From assembly GCA_963682175.1 (NCBI GenBank), contig OY821788.1, forward strand, positions 12,666,001 through 12,730,000: a stretch of DNA of 64,000 nucleotides, written 5' to 3'. The notes below the pieces were generated by a model. The model made no database searches. It was not told the origin of the DNA and saw only the letters and a program-made list of their open reading frames with translations. Made by a program: the position numbers and the translations under genes. The stretch is from Triglochin maritima. Its lineage: Eukaryota > Streptophyta > Magnoliopsida > Alismatales > Juncaginaceae. Within the stretch, counting starts at the first letter, position 1; every line of letters begins with the position of its first letter. This document shows positions 11,271-23,164 of the stretch, piece by piece.

Positions 11271-12935
11271 TCAAGCACCTACAAGTGTAGATTTAGGTAC
11301 CCAAACAACTTTGGGTCCTTGAACATTAGCTTTTGGAATCCAAACCATTTTGGCTTTGGGTGCCCACACACTTGAGGAACTAGACTTAACAAATAAATGC
11401 TTGCCATTTAAGGTAGTATGAGATACATGGTTTTTCAAATGCACATTGTATCCTAAACCATGTTTAGCTAAGGATTATCTTTGACTACTTAAAAGCATAT
11501 CAAGCATTTTTGTTCCTTTTGTGAACATTTCTAGATCTTTCCTTAGTTGCATATTTGAAGCTCTAAGATCTAAATATTCATCAACAATCGGTGTTTTACT
11601 TAGACTAGCAAGTGATGATTCATTTGATTCAAGTCTAGCAACCACCTCATTCTTTTCATTCATGATTAATTCAATTTGGCATTTGAGATCATTTATAGTT
11701 TTTCTAGCATTTTTGTTCTTTTCACAAATGATCTCATATTGTTTAACTAAATCATGAAATGCATTTTGTAGCTCATCATGTGTATATGATTCATCATTAG
11801 CATTAGAGTTAGAGCTAGCACTAGAATATGATTTACTTGAACATGAATTACTTCTAGTGGAATAAGATTTAGAGGAGTTAGAAGCTACCTCACTTTGTTC
11901 ATCTTTAATGGCCATGAAGCATGAATGTGCAACCTCTCTTCTACTTTGCAAGGAAGAGGATGATGATGATGATGGAGATGAAGAGTCATCCCAAGTGGCT
12001 TTGTGAGCTTCCTCCTTCCTTTCTTTCCTCTTACTCTTCTCCTTTTCTCTTCTCCTCTCTCTTCTCTCATTTTTCTTCTCCCTCTCTTTTCTCTCATTTT
12101 CGCTCTCCTCCCTCTCTTTTTCTTTTTCTCTTTTCTCACTTCTTCTACCTCTTCTTTCATTCTTTTCTCCCTTATCCCTCTTGAGGTATTTGAAGAAGTC
12201 TTGGGCAAGGACCTCAATGTCCTCCTCTTCCACCCCCCTTGGTTCATCAAAATTTGCATGCAATGCCACCATGGAGTTTTTCTTTGAAGTTTCCTTCTCT
12301 CTTCGATGACTCAATTGGAGCTCATAGGCCATGAGATTTCCAATGAGTTCCTCCATCTTCAATTTTGAAAGATCGTGTGATTCTTCAATTGCGACGACCT
12401 TGTCTTCCCAATTGTTGCTCAATGACCGGAGGAATTTTCGAGTCATCTCTCCTTCATTTATTCTTCTTCCAAGAATCAAAAGAGAGTTAGTAATATCGGT
12501 GAAACGAGTGTTCATTTCGCTTATGTTTTCACCGATTTGCATAGAGAAAATCTCATATTTATGCATGAGGAGACTAATGCGAGTTTCCTTAGTTTTACTA
12601 TCCCCCTCATGGTGCATTTGAAGTCTATGCCATATCTCATGTGCACTTTCACATCCCCTAATCCTATTATATTCACCCTCATTAAGGCCACAATACAATA
12701 TGTTCATAATTTTCGAATTCATTTCGATTTCTTTCATCTTCGGTCTTGTAAGTGAATCTAATTCATCTTGTTTAGGGGGTGTGTATGGATTTTGGAGAAA
12801 CATCCAATACTTAAGGTCATTTGATATTAAAAAGATTTTCATCCTATTTTTCCAATAATCATAGTTTGACCTATTAAGCAACGGAGGTCTAGTGGTGCAT
12901 AATCCTTCTATGTGATTAGATGATGTAGAAGTCAT
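11271..12935 (-). CDS. Copia-type Gag polyprotein of the gag-only element (one internal stop)
   Basis: The open frame runs from a Met at 12974, but the better start is the Met at 12935 (MTSTSSNHIEG); the 13 residues before it look like leader. The N-terminal part (RPPLLNRSNYDYWKNRMKIFL, then GCESAHEIWHRLQ) is a UBN2-type copia capsid, about 220 residues. A long basic/acidic stretch rich in E, K and R follows (about residues 255-330). After it come serine-rich and coiled-coil segments. A TAA at 11475-11477 ends the frame. The same frame continues for about 68 residues into a repeated VWAPK / VWIPK / VWVPK block, which in full copia polyproteins sits just before protease. It ends at a TGA at 11271. 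No CCHC knuckle was seen. Gag would form the particle that packages the element RNA. Confidence 0.85.
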
Positions 12936-12975
12936 GCTAAATAATACTATTAAGTATGAGGATTTAGCTAACAAG

Positions 12976-12987
12976 ACTCTGATACCA
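12976..12987 (-). promoter_or_regulatory. Primer binding site (tRNA-iMet) of the gag-only element
   Basis: Minus-strand TGGTATCAGAGT, two bases from the 5' LTR, complements the 3' end of initiator methionine tRNA as in most plant copia elements. One mismatch to the usual TGGTATCAGAGC. Confidence 0.85.
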
Positions 12988-12989
12988 AA

Positions 12990-14492
12990 TGTAGGATCGT
13001 GTGGGTTATGGGTCCACTAATGACTATTACGCTAATCCCTAATTAATCAAACAATAAACGCAGCGGAAACAATTTAAAGACTAGTAGGGAAAAGGAACAA
13101 GCAAACCACAAATCGACTCGGCGTTTTTATAGAGGTTTGGCACCCCACCCGGGTCCTAGTCCTCTCTTGCAATCTCCGCTCGACTCCGCGAGCTCCGCCT
13201 TCGACTTCACTATCCGCTCCCCGTTCCGGGCCGGGAGACAACGCCTTACAACCGTCAAACTCGCGAACAACCCTCGCCGAGCTTGGAATCCTCTTCTCAC
13301 AATCCGAGAAGGATCACTTCGGGCTTTCACCGAAGTCTATACTCTTTTGACAACCTTTGTAACTGAGTGAGATTCACTCTCTAATTGAGCACACTTTGAG
13401 TAGGATGAGTGATTGATCAAGTGTGTGAAGTTTAGGCTTATAGAGTGTAGAATTGGGAGCTTTGAGGATTGAGGTTTCTCTCTAATGAGTTGGGACAATT
13501 GGAGTTGGAGAGTTGTGTTAACAACATGTCTTGATCCTCTCTTTATAAGCTCCTAAAGATTTCTAGCCGTTTGGACAAGATTTGATTGGGTTTTGTGCAA
13601 GATACACAAGGCAGAAAATCGGGCTGCAAATCTGTCCAGAACCGGTCGACCGAAACTACTAAACCGGTCGACCGTTCACTTGATTTCAAGGAGAACGGTC
13701 GAACAAAAGAATACTCGGTCGGACAAATACGCTAGAACTTAACTCTACTTAAGTTAAACGGTCGAACCAAAGTATGGGCGGTCCACCGTTCAGGGGATTC
13801 GGTTGAGATAAAGGTGCAACGGTCGAACGAAGAATGAGTCGACCGATAGCAGGGAATTTTGTTTCTTGAAGAAATGTTCAAACGGTCGACCGAAACAAGG
13901 TCGTCGTTCGACCGGTTACCGAATGTATTTTGGGGTTAAGTTTGTTTTATATGAATACGACCGTTATAGGAATACGACAAGAAAAACGACCATATTAAAA
14001 TCCGGGATCGGTCGACCGAAAAGGTAAAACCGGTCGACCGGTAGAGTTCGGTAAAATCACTGTGGAGAGTCTGTTATCAACCGGTCGAACTGAGAACTGG
14101 TTCGGTCGACCGGTTTCACACAGGAATTCTGGATTTAGGTTTTAAGTGATTTCCGACTAAGGTTTGGGTGATCTAATGGAGTCCAAATGATATGAGATTT
14201 TGTGTGTGACTCCTACAGGGAAACCTAGTGTGTAAGTGATTGGTTTTTAACTCTTGTATGCTCAATTTACACATGTTCCTAAGACTCAAAATAAAATCAA
14301 GATTACAAGTCTTCATATAGCTTTATTACAAATCTTGACTTGATTTCCTTCCTTCCATGAGTCTTGATCACCTGTAGAGGTTAGCACATGCAATATATAT
14401 GCAATGCAATATGAGTGCTACTCTACATTACTTATGATTAAGATTAGGTTGATTAAATCATCAAAACAAGGATTAAGGCCAAAAAGCCAACA
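12990..14492 (-). repeat. 5' LTR of the gag-only element
   Basis: Nearly identical to 9143-10646. A TATA box (minus CTTATAAAGAG) near 13545 and the same GGTCGACCG cluster at about 13640-14115 are present. Confidence 0.95.
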
Positions 14493-14497
14493 TTAAG

Positions 14498-15070
14498 AGT
14501 GTTGTGAAGTTCCTCAAGACTCGTCCCTTTCTCACGCACATGATAGTGCATAATGAAGTCCTTATAGGACGGGGCTAGAGAGCCAAGAATCAAATCTTCT
14601 GCAATGTCATCGGGCATCGGGGAAGAGAGCTTCGACAACTTCTCAAGGTATCCTTGCATCGTGAGAAAATGCATGGATACTGATGTTCCCTCCGCCATGT
14701 GGCACTTTGTGAGTGTGATGGTGGTCTTATAGCGCTCTTTTCTAGCACTATCCACGAACATCTTTGTTAAAGCTTCCATGGTCTTCTTTGGTTTTGAATC
14801 CAAGTATTTCGCTTGAAGCGAGTGACCCATGGAGGCCAACATTAGACCGTGAACTTGGTTCTCTTGGTCTTCCCACTTGGCTTTTGCCTCTCTCTCGCTA
14901 TCAGTTGCCTTCTCATTTAATTTTGGGATTTCACCATCCAAAATATGAGATAGTTTCTCAAACTTCAACACGATATTGAGCTTGAGTTGCCAGCTTATGA
15001 AGTTTGAGCCATCATTTGCCAAAGGATGTTTTTCAATCATAGATCGCACAAAAGGTTGAATATTCGACAT
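14498..15070 (-). pseudogene. Copia Gag N-terminal part, interrupted by insertion
   Basis: Starts MSNIQPFVRSM at 15070 and shows the typical Tork/Angela Gag opening: PLANDGSNFISWQLKLNIVL, then LMLASMGHSLQAKY, ARKERYKTT, CHMAEGTSVSMH and DLILGSLAPSYKDFIMHY. It is cut off at LHNTL, where the gag-only element starts. The remaining Gag (zinc knuckle) resumes at 9137. The last 15 residues of the uninterrupted reading frame (14453-14497) come from the inserted LTR. Confidence 0.88.
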
Positions 15071-16532
15071 TTCTACAAAATAAATTATATGGGATTTAAT
15101 ATCAATTTTATGTTTTAAAAATCAATACCGCAAATAAAAATTTGTCCATAAATGTCGTAATTCAAGATCCTATCAATTATAATATAAACTAGCTAAGGGC
15201 TATCGAATATATTATAAAATCAAGGTAAGAAAACATTTTTCTAATCATTACCATTTTGAAATATCACAACATTTGCATTTTCAAACTCTTATGACTCTTG
15301 TCGTTTTAATTAAGAGGGAATTTGACTGGTCCTCGTAAGAAAAAATTCTCTTTCTCAAAACCGAGCTAGGGCTCCGGGTCTTGTTAAGAAAACTTATTTC
15401 ATTTGATATGAGATACGTTTATCCATTGTATTCACAAACAAATATACTCGGTGTCCACTAAGAGTGAATCGCACCTCGTACATCTATTCATGGCACAACA
15501 ATAGACAACCTTATATCTCCCACTATTCCCAAAGATGGAGGAAGTTATCTCCCGCTAGGGCGAGCAGAATATCCCTCGATCGATGGTTGCTAGTGGATGA
15601 AATAGGAAAGAAAGATACTCTTAATTTTTGGTTGGACAATTTAAACATTAATATGTGATTTTAGAATTTAGGTGATCATGCATATTTATCATCTATACAC
15701 ATCCTAACATTCATCCATGCAATCACATATATATCAAGCACACAAACATAAATAAGTCCATTCACACACACATTGTGTGAGTTTATATGTTCCCGCGTTC
15801 TTGATCCTTGATCCTTGCGCTTCTTCAGCGTCTTCCTCTTGCACCATGAATGTTGATATTGCAAAAATATAAAAATACATCTCTCAATTTTGAAAATTGT
15901 CTAGTGCAAGTCCTATCTAAAAATTCTCACATATGCATGCATATACATAGAAATAGAAATTTGGCTTTTACATATACATAAGCCTCTGTCATTGAATAAT
16001 AATAACATACACATTCATTCATTCACACATGGCTTCTTCGGAACATATAAACTCACATATCCCTGCACAAGAGAACTCGAGGAACGCATGTACATATACT
16101 ATATATTACTCGATTTAGTTTATCATGCATCTCTCAATCAAACATTTCTAAAATCATTTGAAATCCAATAAAAATGATTTTATGCATCCATAGTTCAAAA
16201 CATAAAACATTTGAACTGTTGTTTATCCAATTTCCAAAAATAAAAATTTAAAGAAAGATAAACATATGTCTTTTTCCGTTTTGTTGATTCCTTATAAAAT
16301 AATCATTTAATTAAAAACGAAAATTCTATAAATTAGACATAAGTCTAAATTTTAATTCTAACATTCACATGATCTGTTTGAAAACATTTAAAACTATCAA
16401 AAGAATCAATTAGAATTAAATCAACAAAACTATCGGAAAACTCGAAAAAGACATAGAACATGAATTGTTTCGATTGTAGATGGTAAACTAAAATTAATTA
16501 TATAGTCCAATCATTGAAAATATGAACTAAAA
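15071..16532 (-). other. 5' untranslated leader of the copia element
   Basis: AT-rich and without coding potential. It lies between the primer site and the Gag start codon, as expected of a long copia leader. Confidence 0.6.
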
Positions 16533-16544
16533 GCTCTGATACCA
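16533..16544 (-). promoter_or_regulatory. Primer binding site (tRNA-iMet) of the copia element
   Basis: Minus-strand TGGTATCAGAGC, one base from the LTR, is the canonical complement of initiator methionine tRNA and fixes the element orientation. Confidence 0.92.
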
Positions 16545-16545
16545 C

Positions 16546-18664
16546 TGTAGTATTTCGTGTCCTTATGTATGTATATATTTTAAAAATTTTAATACCACAT
16601 ACAAGACCGTTATCATATTTTCAACAATTTCTATGTACATTACTTTGTGTTTATTCTAATATCATGCAACCCTACATTTATTAAAATAATCCACAAAGGT
16701 AGAATCATACCTAAAGGTTCTCTAAAACATTTTTGAAGATCCGGAGTCGTGTTTCCCGTTGAATCGTCCACGGATTTGCCTCCAAGTGTTCACCAAACTC
16801 TAAACAAGATTAGAGAGAAAGGAGCTAGCCAATCAATCTCTAATAAGGCTTAGAATCTAGCTAATAACCCCTCTTTGAGCTCCTGAGATTTCTATCTCCT
16901 AAACTCAAAATTACTAAGAGAATTTCGTGGTGATTAGAGGAGAGATTAATGAGAGAAATAATTTTTGCATTATTATTAAACAAATAGGAGGAGGTTCCCT
17001 TTTTTAGGCTCTCAAAACATCATTATCAAGAGCTATTCTTTAGCCATGATCCCTTGTTTATTCTCTCCTAAAATTAATCTCTAATTTCCACGTAAGCATC
17101 CTCCAAAACGTTTTAATTAATTCTGGAATTAATCCACCCATGATCTAATTAATCTCCTAACAATTCAGGCAGAAATCGCATTATTCGGTTGACCGAGAAT
17201 TTTTCTCGGCTAACCGAACCATTCGGTTATAACACGTGTTCGGTGGACCGTGAGCTAGACGGTCGACCGAATCCGCATGAGAAAAATTCTCTGGAAAAAT
17301 TCGGACGAACTACACCTTTTACTCGGTCCACTGTTGACCTACCAAAATTTCTCCTCGGACTGTCTACCTATGACCGTGTCACCTTCGGTCTACCGAAAAT
17401 ACTACTTCTCGGTTGACCGTGCATACTCGGTTAACCGAACCTGATTGTCCAGGCACTCCAGACAATCTCGGTCAATCAATTGTGTTTACTCGTTCCTCAT
17501 TCGGTTAACCGATCCGAAGATACCCCGGTCGACCGAACCATGAACGGTTCACCGTGTTTGACCCCGATTTTGCCTTTGTCAAATGTTGGATTTATTTACA
17601 ACAAAATTTGATCTTTTGGAGGTTTTTAGCAAATTCACATCTTATGTAATATATTATCATATGTAATATTAAATTATTACACACCATAATATATATACCT
17701 CATATGAATTTATTATGATTCTAATTATGTCAATTCTCATGACATATTGATTTTATTCATTCACCACATGTGTTCTATTTTCACATGAAACCCGACACAT
17801 CATATGAACTAAAAATCAAGCCTCTTGTTTCCCAGTTTTGTGGTATGACCTATAGGAGGATCTAAGCCAAATTGGCAGCAATATTAAACACTTAAAATCT
17901 CAAACTATAAGCGGTATCTAGCTACACATTATAGTTACCCAATTAGCATAGATGTCTTTGTTCCACCCGAACCAAAGCACGATCCATTTAGTGATGTAAG
18001 TGCGTCACTTGTGTCCGTCCCTTGCCTCATGATATTAAGAATATATACAAAGTAGAAATGTGTCATCTTTGTATTATATTCATTTCTTGATCTCTCTAGG
18101 CTAATTATAACTATGTAACTTAACTCAAGTTACATTGTGCACATTATAATTTTTCTTTATCAAGGGGATCACTAATATCATCACTCGATTAAGAGGGACA
18201 ATGATAATCGTTTGACTAGCTATCTTTTCCAGCACAAGTCATGCTCAACCAACTATTGCCTTTATCACTACACTTATTGATAGCTTTTGACAATAATCAA
18301 ATTAAGCACTTCTTGAGTGAAAAGATATAAGTCTCATATCTTAAGATCCAAGACACAGTATATAAAAGTAATCTTTTCCTCTTTTATATACTCGTGTCGT
18401 CAATTATTTGTAGAGCTACAACAATCGATGACCAACACGACAATGTTATCTCGGTGATTAATGTTCCATGTTAATTACCATGATTGTGAATAACTTTTGA
18501 TTTATGTAAACCACTATCTTTTAGAGCTCTACCGTTAAGGACCAAGCACCTCTTCCTTAACACTTCCAAAAGACGAATACCATAATCAAGGAACAAAATG
18601 TTTGCACATCCAATTCATAATAATTGACATATAAAAGTAAAACTTTTAAAACACATTCCTTTCA
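16546..18664 (-). repeat. 5' LTR of the Tork/Angela-like copia element
   Basis: Begins TGTAGTATTTCG and ends ATTCCTTTCA. It matches 3910-6087 except for scattered substitutions and a deletion of about 60 bases after CACAGTA (about 18361). Contains a GGTCGACCG-type cluster at 17185-17560. The target duplication CTCCC follows at 18665-18669. Confidence 0.93.
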
Positions 18665-18669
18665 CTCCC

Positions 18670-19516
18670 TTGGCCGAAGGTCACAAAGCTGTTTGAGAGA
18701 GTCAAGACCCGGAGGTCTCAAAAATCCCAAAGCAACTAAGCAAACAACGACGTTTAGGCGATGACATCAAGAGTGGGTTTGTCTCCTAATTACATCTGAA
18801 TCCCTAGGGCCAAGGTCTACTTGCTTTTAAGTTAGGGCTTCACTTGAGAGTGGTTTGTGAGGCTAAGGGAGGGATGATGAAATCCCCCACCTTATCTTGA
18901 AGACTATAGTTGGTGCCCCTTAAGATCCATTTCCTTAAACTAGCAAGCAACTCACCAAACAAGCAGTCACCTCACTCTTGTTCCAATGCACTTTACTAAC
19001 TAATACATGATTTAACTACGCATGAATGAGAGAATGGGTGCATGTAACCTCGCGCCAACACTCAACAACACAAAAAATAAAGCAAAGAAAAGATGAATGT
19101 GTACAAGGTCTAGAAATTATGCATGACGTAGATAGCATTCCCCTAATCTTTTGCTTTGACTTTTAAAGTCCAAGTTGTGTTAGGAGGGGAGCATGCAAAG
19201 TAAATTATTTTTTGACATCAAAAATAGAGCATGCATGGAATCATAGTGGAAGGTATCAACTAGAAATGAGCATAGAAAGCTACTAGTGAAATAGAAATCA
19301 GAAACTCCTCACTAGATCCGCCAAGGGTGGATCAAAATCCGCCTGGGGCAAATGGTCTGGGGATTAAGGTCCTCAGATTTCACCAGTGTGCTCTCCTACT
19401 CCTGTAGGCTCTCCTGTCTAGTAACATAACTAAATAGAAAATGTGAGAGAAATCCCACTGAAATGGTGGAAACAACAACGACTACGATCAACTCCCCGGC
19501 AATGGCGCCAAAAACT
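18670..19516 (-). mobile_element. Gypsy leader region with tRNA-Asp primer site
   Basis: Continuation of the gypsy element cut by the copia insertion. The minus-strand primer site TGGCGCCATTGCCGGGGAGT (19491-19510), six bases from the LTR at 19517, complements tRNA-Asp as in Athila/Tat elements. The part at 18860-19080 aligns, in reverse, with 54063-54230 of another copy (shared TGCATTGGAACAAGAGTGAG). No gene is present here. Confidence 0.75.
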
Positions 19517-21271
19517 TGATTGATCGTTTTAATTTACTGCAAGTGCACGACGTCGGTGAAGACACAAGTACGGGTCGAACCTCAAGGAGTTGTGAGTGTT
19601 GTTGTGACTACCATACTCAAGTGTGAAAGGAGAGGAGAATGAGAGTATTTAAACTAGTTGACAAAACGTGAAATGAAATAACAACAACTAATGAAAAACT
19701 AGTCCCATATGAGGTGGAGAATAAATGTGAAAGTATAAATGTGTATTCGTGTGTGTCTGTAATATTTAGTGCTCATGACATGCATAACATGGAAAACTTA
19801 TAATGCCAAAATCCTAAGTGTGTCTCTACATGGATTAAGATTTATCATCATCATTAAAACATACAAAACATTACTCAAGATGATGACAAAGACAACCACA
19901 TGATTACATGTTTAATGGAATAAAGAACATGGAATCCATAATGACCAAAACTCAACTATGTCTCCACATGAATTAAGATGTAACATTATCATTATAACAT
20001 ACAAGACATTAATTAAAATAAGGTCAACAAGAGCACATGCTCCCACATGTCATCTTTATCTCTTTACCCACTCCAACATTATCCTCACCTCATCATTCCC
20101 CATAAAGTGGGTCCACTAGAAAAAACATGTGCTAAACATCAATTAAGATCATTATCACATCAAAGGCAAGAGTAAGGAACCCAACAAAATGGTTATGGAA
20201 ATCATGTGAAACTCCAAGATTAAGATTAAAACACACCAATCTCACAACTTTCACACTTCACATCATTATCCACCCCCCAATGGGGATGAATTGCTCACTA
20301 ATCATCATGTAAACAAAGAAAATAATAAAATAAAAACAACACAAGAATATGTAAAGAAAACAAGATCTAACAAAAACAATGGAATAAAAATTGCATCAAA
20401 TGAAAGACAAGAATATAAAGAACAAGAAACTAAAACTTGATTAAGAAAGAAAGATTATAAAATGTGTTTATCTTCTCCACTACTAAGCAAGAAATAAAAC
20501 CTACTCTACTAAACAAGAAATAAAACTAACCTAGGAGGAGTGGAAGGAAGAAGGAAGGAAGGAAGGGGAGGAAGGTTTACAAGTATATTTATAAAACATT
20601 AGAGGGTTTAGATGAATCTAGGCACAATCAGATGGTTGTAAATCTATTATGGATGTTGCATAATTCTCTGACCTGAAAACCCGACCAACTGGAGATATCT
20701 GGGGTCGAACCGACGAAACAGATCCGCCCGTGGCGGATCATTTGGGTCAGATCGACCTCTAATTTGACCAGTATCTTACATGTACCATTTTAGGATGTAT
20801 GGTACACCCGGAGCCATTGTTTCAAACCCGTTTGGTTTTAATTGTCCAATTACTCCTTAGGTTAGGGAGATTACGGACTTTTGCAACCAACATATTTTTC
20901 TTTACACTTAGGTCTCTCTGGATTTTCACTTGGGTACTTCCTGACTTACAATCTGGTCCTTGGGCATTACAAATAGATTCGGAAATTTTCTAAATAAGTC
21001 ATTGCAACCAACATATTTTTCTTTACACTTAGGTCCCTCTGGATTTTCACTTGGGTACTTCCTGACTTACAATTTGGTCCTTTGGCATTACAAATAGATC
21101 CAGAAATTTTCTAAATAAGTCATTGCTTCTTGCATTTTGGTACTGTTTGCTTCATTTCTCTTCTTTATTACCTAAACCTGAAACACATCAAATAAACACT
21201 CGAGTAGCACAAAATGAGGGTAAAATAAATGATATATAGTATGAATGCAATGTATGATATGCTACTAATCA
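19517..21271 (-). repeat. 5' LTR of the minus-oriented gypsy element
   Basis: Minus-strand reading starts TGATTAGTAGCATATC and ends CGATCAATCA. Its start matches that of 52079-53631, and its end matches that of 1316-2876. A palindrome-like pair GATCCGCCCGTGGCGGATC lies at 20721-20739. An internal direct duplication of about 120 bases (AACCAACATATTTTTC...) runs at 20886-21004 and 21005-21124. Confidence 0.8.
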
Positions 21272-22370
21272 TTTGGTTACAATAAACTAGAGTACACTAA
21301 ACTAGCAACTAACAAACGAGAAAGATGACAACACAAGACTAACTAAAACTAAACTAAGCAACTAATAGAGCGAGATGAAATTCAGTAAGGAAAACCCATA
21401 AAGGGTGGAGTGCGTATACATATGTAATAGAGTGGTTAAGAATGCATTCGATATGACACAACTATAGATTGTATTTTCATGCATAGAAGTGTCTAATGGT
21501 TATGACAAAACCTATCAATCCAATCACTAACCTAATTGATTAACACGAGAATTAAAAAGTTGGTTATTAAGAACCTAAAAAAGCATGGGAAGTATCTAAA
21601 CGTTGTGGCAAAACTCATCAAGTTAAGTATTCTAATTTAAACAAACAAGCATACATTCACATTTATCACATATTGTATAAGATAGCATTCATTCTCATTC
21701 TTCATACAAATATAAACATCATCTCCACCCTGAAAGGGGGATGAAACTACTAACTACACATTAAACTAACAATTGTACTAAGAAATAAAGACATTCTAAC
21801 TAATTATACTAAAATTAAGAAAACAAAACTAAGTTAAACATGTAAGCATTCAAAAGAGACAACATTATAACAAAACTAGAAAAAATATTTTATTTATGGC
21901 TCACAATACAAGTAGTATTTCCTCCATTTGAGGTTTGCTCAAAGGTTAGTCCAAGTAGAGAGAATGGTCACCAAGCAATCAGTCCTCCCCACAAAGGAAC
22001 AAGAGAATTTATATTTATAGACATGAAATATGCAACTGGGGACAATCCACCGGTGTGGGACTAATGAAACATTCTAAAATATACATAAAAAACACAAACC
22101 GCAACCACACAAAACGAGGTCGGCTTGTAAAAAAATGGACCGTCAATTGGAGGTTTGGAGCCGCCAATTGGCGATCAATAGTGGTATGATGCAACCCATT
22201 TTTCGTTATCTTCTTAAATGCTTCAATTATTCTTGTGTGATGCACCCTGGTTGGTTATGTAAGTCCGGGTCTGCATCTAATTGCCAAAATACTCCTCATG
22301 ATGGTGTGGAGCTTTTCAGTTTTCTATTTGGTCCTTCTGGCTTACGTCCAAATTGCTATTTGGTCCTTCG
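21272..22370 (-). repeat. Truncated gypsy LTR interrupted by the preceding LTR
   Basis: The minus-strand sequence aligns with 54400-55030 and 1490-2700. Shared elements are CACACCATCATGAGGAGTATTTTG, a TATA box (TCTATAAATATAAATTC near 22010), CTACTTGGACTAACCTTTGAG, and the ATCCCC-type block at 21720-21745. Both termini are missing: the 3' end is cut by the LTR ending at 21271, and the 5' start is replaced at about 22370 by copia integrase sequence. A GCCAATTGGC palindrome sits at 22161-22170. Confidence 0.6.
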
Positions 22371-23010
22371 GTCAGCGGAAGTGTCTTCATCCGGTTTGAA
22401 AAATGGTTCATTCTCAAAAAAATGAAACATCTCTCGATACATACATTTTACAATTTTTGAGATCATAATATTTGTACCTTTTTTCAAAAAGAATATCCTA
22501 AGAAAATACATTTAATAGAACTATAGTCAAGCTTGTCATCCTGTTTCCTGTGAACAAAACAAGTGCAGCCAAAGATTTTAAGATGATTGAATGTTAATTT
22601 TTTTATTGTGTAAGATTTCTAAGGGTTGTTTATTTTCAATTTTAGGGCGAGGAAGGCGATTTATAATGTAAGTTTCAGTCCGAGCATCTGACCAAAAATA
22701 TTTGGGAACGTTGTTTTGAATAAGTAAATACCGAGTCACATTTAAAAGATGTTGATTTTTCCTTTCAGAAATCTCATTTTGTTGAGGAGTATTAATACAA
22801 GTGGTTTGATGAAAAATATCTTTCTATTTGAAAAAACTTTGAAACATATTACTCATGTATTCTAAACCATTGTCTGATCTAAAGATGCGAATTTTTGCAT
22901 TATACATATTCTCAATAAAAGCAAGAAATTCACAAAAAACCAAGTAAGCATCCGACTTGTTTTCTAATAAATAAATCCAAGTGGTTCGAGAAAAATCATT
23001 TATGATTTAT
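22371..23010 (-). pseudogene. Copia integrase fragment (different family)
   Basis: Minus-strand translation, broken by stops, reads INDFSRTTWIYLL, then RIFRSDNGLEYMS (second catalytic Asp), NTPQQNEISERKNQHLL (catalytic Glu), and, after frame breaks, an FLGYS...YVSRDVSFFENE-like C-terminus. This is the core and C-terminal part of a Ty1/copia integrase closer to the Ale/Retrofit style than to the Tork element at 3910. No LTR or primer site of its own is visible. It is too short and broken for the open-frame threshold. Confidence 0.8.
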
Positions 23011-23164
23011 TTTAAATTTATTTTTTGGTATAATAATTTTTATTATTATTAGTTATAAGTAATAATTAGTATTAATTGGTAATTAGTTAAAAATAATTAA
23101 TAATTTTGTTAATTTAGATGCTTAAATCCATTTAACAAAATTTTATTTCTAAAATTTAATTAGT
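23011..23164. other. AT-rich spacer
   Basis: Low-complexity A/T sequence between the integrase scrap and the PMD gene. No terminal inverted repeat or gene could be recognised. Confidence 0.5.

Larger units (their letters stand above)
9143..14492 (-). mobile_element. Gag-only LTR retrotransposon (TR-GAG-like), nested in copia gag
   Basis: The element has LTRs at 9143-10646 and 12990-14492, an iMet-type primer site next to the right (5') LTR and a purine tract next to the left (3') LTR. A perfect 5-bp target duplication TTAAG flanks it (9138-9142, 14493-14497). The internal region is only about 2.34 kb and codes for Gag alone. No protease, integrase, reverse transcriptase or RNase H is seen. 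It must therefore borrow enzymes from a related copia element, as described for TR-GAG elements. By eye the two LTRs differ at about 12 substitutions and one single-base indel over 1.5 kb, so the insertion is young. Confidence 0.92.
3910..18664 (-). mobile_element. Ty1/copia retrotransposon, Tork/Angela-like, with a nested insertion
   Basis: A minus-oriented element has a 5' LTR at 16546-18664 and a 3' LTR at 3910-6087. It has a tRNA-iMet primer site inside the 5' LTR, a purine tract inside the 3' LTR, and a perfect 5-bp target duplication CTCCC (3905-3909, 18665-18669). Internal domains in copia order are Gag with zinc knuckle, protease, integrase and reverse transcriptase. About 5.35 kb of it is a younger element inserted in gag (9143-14492). 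RNase H is missing and several stops are present, so this copy cannot move by itself. The Tork/Angela assignment comes from the style of the Gag and integrase; I am fairly but not fully sure of the lineage. Confidence 0.93.

Noticed and set aside
11885..12287. Overlapping open frames on both strands rich in R, E, F, S
   Set aside because: Shadows of the Gag E/K/R-rich segment read in other frames.
12976..16544. tRNA-iMet matches
   Set aside because: They are primer binding sites of 12 bases next to LTRs, not tRNA genes.
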